A stretch of 17,802 bases of DNA from Candidatus Woesearchaeota archaeon (lineage in GTDB: Archaea; Nanobdellota; Nanobdellia; Woesearchaeales; GCA-2686295): the NCBI GenBank assembly GCA_002686295.1, contig NZBB01000039.1, forward strand, positions 1 through 17,802, given 5' to 3'. Each line of letters opens with the position of its first letter. The stretch's first letter is position 1. The notes beneath the pieces were generated by a model, which was given only the letters and a program-made list of their open reading frames with translations, made no database searches and had not been told where the DNA came from. Below, in pieces: positions 13,597 to 17,802 of the stretch. Made by a program: the position numbers and the translations under genes.

Positions 13597-13878
13597 ATGA
13601 CCGAGGACAACTCCATCTTTATAGGTGGAAAACCTTTCATGAACTATGTAACAAGTATAGTCATGCAATTCACAACAAAAGATGCAAACGAAGTGATAGT
13701 GAAAGCAAGAGGAAAATTTATTAATCGAGCAGTTGATGTTTCAGAAGTGGCTTCAAAAAGATTTCTGAAAGACCAGATAGAGTTAAAAGGAATAGCTATC
13801 AACTCAGAAGAGTTCGAAAACAAAGAAGGAAAACAAATAAGAGTTTCGACAATTGAGATAACTCTTAAAAAGAAATAA
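13597..13878 (+). CDS. albA: Alba, DNA/RNA-binding chromatin protein
   Basis: This 93-residue protein matches Alba along its length. IFIGGKPFMNYVTSIVMQF (7-25) contains the KPxMNYV nucleic-acid-binding motif, VIVKARGKFINRAVDVSE includes the dimer/DNA-contact helix, and the beta-hairpin arm is near KGIAINSEEFENKEGKQIRV. It ends STIEITLKKK. Alba binds double-stranded DNA and RNA as a dimer and organises archaeal chromatin. It follows rps17e by two bases with its own GAGGGG ribosome site, so both are made from one mRNA. The window thus carries two candidate nucleoid proteins, this and the histone-like protein at 4862. Confidence 0.95.
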   Translation: MTEDNSIFIGGKPFMNYVTSIVMQFTTKDANEVIVKARGKFINRAVDVSEVASKRFLKDQIELKGIAINSEEFENKEGKQIRVSTIEITLKKK

Positions 13879-13937
13879 GTTTTTTCTGAAAAAATAGCAA
13901 GATATTTAATATAATAGAAGTCTATAACTTATTTAAT

Positions 13938-14071
13938 GGCCCTATAGCATAGCCTGGATAGTGCAACCGGCTTCGGACAATCTTTTAAAAAGCTTGATCA
14001 AAAGCGTGCAACATAAAATTGCACAGATTGAGAGATACCGGTAGACGAGGGTTCGAATCCTTCTAGGGTCA
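13938..14071 (+). tRNA. tRNA-Arg (anticodon UCG) with a 60-nt intron
   Basis: The mature tRNA is 74 nt. Acceptor GGCCCTA pairs with TAGGGTC, the discriminator is A, and CCA is not encoded. The D arm is GCAT-AGCCTGGATA-GTGC, the anticodon stem is ACCGG/CCGGT, the variable loop is only four bases (AGAC), and the T arm is GAGGG-TTCGAAT-CCTTC. The loop reads C-T-T-C-G-G, intron, A38, giving anticodon TCG (13973-13975). The intron (13977-14036) is at 37/38. Its ends pair as CAATC/GATTG, leaving a symmetric 7x7 internal region that folds as a bulge-helix-bulge: CTTC against AGAG, with bulges GGA and ATA. One C.A mismatch in the central helix makes it a relaxed version. Confidence 0.93.
13977..14036 (+). 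other. Archaeal tRNA intron in tRNA-Arg(UCG)
   Basis: This 60-nt intron is at the canonical 37/38 position. The outer helix CAATC/GATTG and an inner hairpin TGCAA...TTGCA (around 14007-14023) give it a defined fold. Cleavage is expected after G13976 and after T14036. It has no coding capacity. Confidence 0.8.
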
Positions 14072-14104
14072 TATTCTAATAAACATTTAAATAAGATTTT
14101 TAAC

Positions 14105-14113
14105 TTTTTTTTT
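14105..14113 (+). terminator. Oligo-T terminator after tRNA-Arg
   Basis: Nine consecutive T lie about 35 bases past the tRNA 3' end, in the gap before the next promoter, and fit archaeal U-tract termination. The remainder of 14072-14224 holds no gene I can support. Confidence 0.4.
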
Positions 14114-14189
14114 ATATGTATAGAACAAATAAAGCAACTAAATTTATTAAAAAAGGATTTTTTTCTGAAAGATAAGTTTATCAAGAACA

Positions 14190-14200
14190 AATTATTTAAA
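14190..14200 (+). promoter_or_regulatory. TATA-like box for the flavoprotein-argS operon
   Basis: AATTATTTAAA lies about 30 nt before the ATG at 14225, which has no ribosome site; the operon is probably leaderless. Confidence 0.45.
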
Positions 14201-14224
14201 TGTAATAATTAAAAATATTGTATA

Positions 14225-15295
14225 ATGAAAAAAGTTGTCATCATTGGTTCTGGATTTGGAGGAATTGAGGCTGCAGAAGTATTAAAAGGAAAAGTTGACT
14301 TAACTGTAATTGATAAAAACCCTTTCTTTATATACCAACCATCAATGCATGAAGTTGCTGTCGGCAGAACAAAAGAAAAAAGCATAAGATTTGATTTGAA
14401 AAAATATTATGAAAAACATAATATAAGATTTTATAACGAAGAATTATGGTGTGTTAAGCCTTTTGAAAAAGTAGTTTTAACAAAAACTAGAAAAATAAGT
14501 TATGATTATATAATCTTGGCAATTGGAGGAGTAACAAACTACTGTGGAATAAAAGGAATGAAAGAACATTCATTTGATATATGGGATTACAAATCAATAC
14601 AAGAAACCATTAGAAAAGAAACTGAGAAATCAAGATTCTATAAAGAAAAAAACAACATAATAGTTTGTGGTGCGGGACTTACAGGTATAGAACTGGCTGC
14701 AGAGCTTATAGAAAGAACAAAAGCAAATATACTATTAGTGGAAGCATGCAAGGATATTTTGCCTGGGTTGAAAAAAGCTGAGAAAACAGTATTTAATATT
14801 CTAAAAAATAAAGGTGTTCATATAATGACTAATACAGTTGTCTCAAGAGCAGAGAAAGGAGTTGTTTATTTAAGAAATAATAAAAAGATTTATGCAGGTA
14901 CAATAATCTGGTGTGGTGGAATTAAAGCAAACCCTGTCAATCAAAAAACAGGTTTGAGAACTAATAACAGAGGTTTAATAATGACTAATGAATACCTTCA
15001 ATCAAGCAATGCATCAATATATTCTGTAGGAGACTGTGCATACCAATATAAAAATCCTCAGCCAACAACTGCCCAAACAGCCATACAAGAAGGGAGAACA
15101 GCAGCAAATAACATTCTGTTATCAATAAATAATAAAGACAAAGAAATCTTCAGGCAAAAAAATCAGAAATACTTAGTTTCTCTAGGCAGATGGAAAGGAG
15201 TTTATTTAGAGAAAACTTTAAGAACAGGAATAATACCTGCAATAATAAAAAAACTAGTTGAGAAAACTTATGTTTTTAAACATATATTATTATGA
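14225..15295 (+). CDS. NDH-2-like FAD-dependent pyridine nucleotide oxidoreductase
   Basis: This 356-residue flavoprotein has the two-dinucleotide-domain plan of type II NADH dehydrogenase. The FAD-binding GSGFGG is at residues 8-13 after strand VVII, with the acidic end of the next strand in LTVIDKN. The NAD(P)H-binding site is IIVCGAGLTGIELAAEL (about 149-165) and the FAD ribityl motif is IYSVGDCA. TTAQTAIQEGRTAANNI matches the AQ.A.QEG quinone-site signature of NDH-2. The C-terminus (GIIPAIIKKLVEKTYVFKHI) is amphipathic and could sit on the membrane. It would pass electrons from NADH to quinone or another acceptor without pumping protons; the acceptor is not determined. Its stop overlaps the argS start by ATGA, so the two are coupled. 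Confidence 0.82.
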   Translation: MKKVVIIGSGFGGIEAAEVLKGKVDLTVIDKNPFFIYQPSMHEVAVGRTKEKSIRFDLKKYYEKHNIRFYNEELWCVKPFEKVVLTKTRKISYDYIILAIGGVTNYCGIKGMKEHSFDIWDYKSIQETIRKETEKSRFYKEKNNIIVCGAGLTGIELAAELIERTKANILLVEACKDILPGLKKAEKTVFNILKNKGVHIMTNTVVSRAEKGVVYLRNNKKIYAGTIIWCGGIKANPVNQKTGLRTNNRGLIMTNEYLQSSNASIYSVGDCAYQYKNPQPTTAQTAIQEGRTAANNILLSINNKDKEIFRQKNQKYLVSLGRWKGVYLEKTLRTGIIPAIIKKLVEKTYVFKHILL

Positions 15296-16995
15296 AATAC
15301 GAAAACCAAGTAATAACATTGTTAAGTGAAGCAACAAAACTAAATAAAGCAGATATAAAAGCACTTCTGGAGAAACCTCCTGAGTTGAAAATGGGCAATT
15401 ATGCCTTTCCATGTTTTTCACTCTCAAAAAAAGAGAAGAAATCACCTGATAAAATAGCTGAAGAACTGCTTAAAAAAATAAAACCAAACAAAAAAATCAA
15501 CAAAATAGAAAGAAAAGGTCCATACCTTAATTTTTTCATAAACAGCTCTTTATTAAACAAAAAAGTAATAAAAAACATACTTGAAGAAAAAAATACTTAT
15601 GGAAAAACAAAACAAAGCAAAAATAAAGTTATGATAGAATATCCTGGTCCAAACACAAACAAGCCACTGCATCTTGGCCATGTAAGAAACATGTGTCTTG
15701 GACAAGCGTTATGTAACATTCTTAAATCTGATGGGAAAAAAGTTATTCAAACAAATATTAACAATGACAGAGGAATACATATTTGCAAGTCAATGCTTGC
15801 ATATCAAAAATTTGGAAAAAACAACACTCCTGAAAAAGAAAATCTGAAATCAGATTTCTTTGTTGGAAAATATTATGTTCTATTCACTCAAAAAGTAAAG
15901 AATAAACCTGAATTAGAAGATGAAGCAAGAGATTTATTGCACAAATGGGAATCCAAAGATCTAAAAACCATTACTTTATGGAAAAAAATGAATAAATGGG
16001 CGTTTAAAGGATTCAAAGAAACATACAAAAAATTTGGAATAAAATTTGATAAGGAATACTATGAAAGCGAGATGTATGAGAAAGGAAAAAAGATTGTTAA
16101 AGAAGGATTAAAAAATAAAGTGTTCTATAAAGACAAAACAGGAGCAGTTATTATTAATCTCAAAAAAGAAGGTTATGGAGAAAAAGTATTATTAAGAGCT
16201 GATGGAACAACTGTTTACATAACTCAAGATATTTACCTTGCTAAAAAGCGTTATTATGATTTCAAATATGATAAGCTAATCTATGTTGTTGCTACAGAGC
16301 AAAATTATCATTTCAAAGTATTATTTGAAACACTAAAAAAACTAAAATATTCTTTTGCAGATAAATGTCATCATTTCGCATACGGCATGGTTAATCTTAC
16401 AACTGGCAAGATGAAATCGAGAGAGGGAACAATAGTTGATGCAGACACTTTAATAAATGAATTAAAAGGATTTGCAAAAAAGGAGATTATGAAAAGACAT
16501 AAATTAACAAAAAAAGAAATGGATGAAAGATCAGAAAAAATTGCTATGGCTGCAATAAGGTTTTATCTGACAAAATATGACTCTGTAAAAGACATTTTGT
16601 TTAATCCAAAAGAATCAATATCATTTGAGGGTGAAACAGGACCTTATATTCAATATGCACATGCACGTTGCTCTTCAATTCTAAGAAAGAACAAAGAAAA
16701 AATTGTTAAAGTAAAATACTCTATGCTTAAAACCCCATTAGAGCAAAAAATTATAAATCTTCTTTCATCATATCCTGAAATTGTTAAAAAAGCATCTGAG
16801 TCTTATAAACCTTTTCTGATTGCACGTTATCTTCTTGAATTATCGCAAACTTTCAACGAATACTATCATAAACACCGAGTGTTGAAAGAAGAGCCTATAA
16901 CTAGGAATGCGAGATTGAAACTTATTTCTGCCATTAAACAGGTTTTAAAGAACGGGTCGTCTTTACTTGGCTTTGAAGCAATTGATGAAATGTAA
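15292..16995 (+). CDS. argS: Arginyl-tRNA synthetase
   Basis: This class I synthetase of 567 residues, a normal length, charges tRNA-Arg, including the tRNA-Arg(UCG) encoded 1.2 kb upstream. An N-terminal Add1-like domain (about 1-105; GPYLNFFIN at 76-84) precedes the catalytic core, with IEYPGPNTNKPLHLGHVRN (HIGH version HLGH at 127-130) and INNDRGIHICKSM. LLRADGTTVYITQDIYLA is an ArgRS signature. The KMSKS loop reads GKMKSREGT (K373-R377). GETGPYIQYAHARCSSIL opens the DALR anticodon-binding domain, which ends SSLLGFEAIDEM, the usual ArgRS C-terminus. The ATG overlaps the upstream flavoprotein stop, so it depends on that operon's promoter. Confidence 0.96.
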   Translation: MKYENQVITLLSEATKLNKADIKALLEKPPELKMGNYAFPCFSLSKKEKKSPDKIAEELLKKIKPNKKINKIERKGPYLNFFINSSLLNKKVIKNILEEKNTYGKTKQSKNKVMIEYPGPNTNKPLHLGHVRNMCLGQALCNILKSDGKKVIQTNINNDRGIHICKSMLAYQKFGKNNTPEKENLKSDFFVGKYYVLFTQKVKNKPELEDEARDLLHKWESKDLKTITLWKKMNKWAFKGFKETYKKFGIKFDKEYYESEMYEKGKKIVKEGLKNKVFYKDKTGAVIINLKKEGYGEKVLLRADGTTVYITQDIYLAKKRYYDFKYDKLIYVVATEQNYHFKVLFETLKKLKYSFADKCHHFAYGMVNLTTGKMKSREGTIVDADTLINELKGFAKKEIMKRHKLTKKEMDERSEKIAMAAIRFYLTKYDSVKDILFNPKESISFEGETGPYIQYAHARCSSILRKNKEKIVKVKYSMLKTPLEQKIINLLSSYPEIVKKASESYKPFLIARYLLELSQTFNEYYHKHRVLKEEPITRNARLKLISAIKQVLKNGSSLLGFEAIDEM

Positions 16996-16996
16996 A

Positions 16997-17146
16997 TTAT
17001 TTGCAAGAACAAACTTCCACACTGATACAAGTTCCTTTACAAGCGCCTTTACTACAAGATGATTTATAAGAATCGCTAATAGAACAGGCTTTGCTTGAAT
17101 ATTCTTTTTTTGAAGAATAGTTATTATTTGCTGATTGATAAGTCAT
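16997..17146 (-). CDS. Six-cysteine 49-residue peptide
   Basis: This short gene ends two bases from the convergent argS stop. It encodes 49 residues, beginning MTYQSANNNYSSKKEYSSKA. The second half carries all six Cys, at 21, 31, 36, 40, 46 and 48, in the stretch CSKGACKGTC then VEVCSCK. There is no signal peptide. A TATA-like box (17170-17177) sits about 27 nt before the ATG (17144-17146), as in the other leaderless genes, which supports real expression. The Ser/Lys-rich, Cys-spaced tail could bind a metal (metallothionein-like) or be a precursor of a modified peptide; no modifying enzyme lies in the window. I recognise no family. Confidence 0.6.
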   Translation of the reverse strand: MTYQSANNNYSSKKEYSSKACSISDSYKSSCSKGACKGTCISVEVCSCK

Positions 17147-17169
17147 ATTAATTGTTAAACAACTTTTTT

Positions 17170-17177
17170 TATAAAGT
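17170..17177 (-). promoter_or_regulatory. TATA-like box for the six-cysteine peptide gene
   Basis: The minus strand reads CTTTATAA, 25-30 nt before the ATG at 17144-17146. It is the main evidence beyond composition that this short frame is transcribed. Confidence 0.45.
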
Positions 17178-17195
17178 TATTTATTTTTAAACCAT

Positions 17196-17802
17196 TTAAG
17201 AATTAAGCCAGTTAAGAATTAAATCATTCAAACCATCTGAACTTAACATTTTTGTTCCATGCTGTGAACCACTATATAACTGCAGTTTCTTCTCACCAAC
17301 AACCAGTTCATATATTCTCTCCACCTCATCCAGATTATCTTGCTCAGAATTTATTATTAATATTGGATTCTTATAATTCTTAATACTTTCAACAATAGAA
17401 ACGCCTCTATAATTCATTCCTGGCGATAGCAAAACAAGGTTTTTTACATATTCATTTTTAGAAGCATATTTTAAAGCAATATTTGCCCCGATACTTGCAC
17501 CTATGATGTTAATATCTTTTACTCCTTTTGCCTTTAAAAATTTTGAAGCAGCTTCAACATCCATTATCATCTTATTAAAATCATTAGATGAAAACTGTTC
17601 CCATTTAAGATCTGAAAAACCATGCCCTCTTAAATCTATGGATATTACATGATATCCTGCTTCCCTTAAAAAAGGTATTAATGTATTCCAATCATTCTTT
17701 TCTCCATTAAGCATATGCAATAATATAATGCTTTTAGAAGTAAATGAAGAGTAATAATTGGCTGATATTTTAATATCATCGACAGTTTTTATAAAAAAAG
17801 GG
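17196..17802 (-). CDS. Alpha/beta-hydrolase, 5' end outside window
   Basis: This is an alpha/beta-hydrolase-fold protein of about 201 visible residues; the frame is open to the right edge, where it reads FFIKTVDDIKISANYY, so the start is outside. SIILLHMLNGEKNDW is the oxyanion-hole region after strand 3. YHVISIDLRGHGFSD is the classic DxRGHG segment. The nucleophile is the Ser of GASIGA (codon 17493-17495), the acid is probably the Asp of NSEQDN (17337-17339), and the catalytic His is in SGSQHGT (17259-17261). The triad is therefore complete. It has no visible signal peptide and is likely a cytoplasmic esterase or acyl-hydrolase of unknown substrate. It lies on the same strand as, and upstream of, the six-cysteine peptide gene. 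Confidence 0.87.
   Translation of the reverse strand, partial: PFFIKTVDDIKISANYYSSFTSKSIILLHMLNGEKNDWNTLIPFLREAGYHVISIDLRGHGFSDLKWEQFSSNDFNKMIMDVEAASKFLKAKGVKDINIIGASIGANIALKYASKNEYVKNLVLLSPGMNYRGVSIVESIKNYKNPILIINSEQDNLDEVERIYELVVGEKKLQLYSGSQHGTKMLSSDGLNDLILNWLNS

Noticed and set aside
14118..14177. 19-residue frame MYRTNKATKFIKKGFFSER
   Set aside because: It is too short to support, with no ribosome site and no recognisable similarity.
13942..14190. 82-residue minus-strand frame
   Set aside because: It lies across the tRNA-Arg gene and its intron.

Overview
The window looks like chromosomal DNA of an archaeon, most likely a DPANN lineage of the Woesearchaeota/Pacearchaeota kind. The support is: an archaeal-type glutamyl-tRNA synthetase, ribosomal protein S17e, Alba, a very short histone-like protein, an archaeal-type FAD synthase (RibL), two tRNA genes with introns bounded by bulge-helix-bulge motifs, no encoded CCA ends, and TATA-like boxes about 25-35 nt upstream of most starts, often giving nearly leaderless transcripts. 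The DNA is strongly AT-rich throughout. Lineage is inferred from gene style, not from a marker phylogeny.

Layout. 1-649 (-): 3' part of a HAD-family hydrolase, cut by the window edge, with an apparent AUC start. 718-1920 (-): a divergent S-adenosylmethionine-synthetase-like protein lacking several catalytic residues. 2032-2305 (-): two alanine tRNA genes, GGC with a 40-nt intron and CGC without. 2374-2931 (-) and 3045-4712 (+): a small P-loop protein and gltX, transcribed from divergent, closely spaced promoters. 4709-4775: a duplicated 21-bp repeat. 4862-5032 (+): a 56-residue histone-like gene, ending against an oppositely oriented two-gene operon of coiled-coil proteins (5027-5895). 5983-6378 (+): ribL.

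6429-13111 is mostly an exported-protein region: a Cys-rich PKD-domain surface protein (+), a large secreted protein with a type IX-sorting/FlgD-like Ig module and a DUF2927-like C-terminus (-), two small unknown genes, and a signal-peptide protein with one membrane helix (+). 13152-13301 (-) encodes a 49-residue Trp-rich membrane protein. 13409-13878 (+) is the rps17e-alba operon. 13938-14071 is an intron-containing tRNA-Arg(UCG). 14225-16995 (+) is a translationally coupled pair, NDH-2-like flavoprotein and argS. 16997-17146 (-) encodes a 49-residue peptide with six cysteines. 17196-17802 (-) is an alpha/beta hydrolase cut by the right edge.

Much of the window is informational housekeeping (two aminoacyl-tRNA synthetases, three tRNAs, S17e, Alba, a histone-like protein) mixed with envelope genes. 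I see no CRISPR array, insertion sequence, integrase or defence cassette. The most unusual items are the degenerate MetK-like protein, the Cys-rich micro-protein, the apparent AUC start, the bacterial-style surface module in an archaeon, and the tRNA-Ala with G at position 55. No stretch above about 300 bases lacks a gene.
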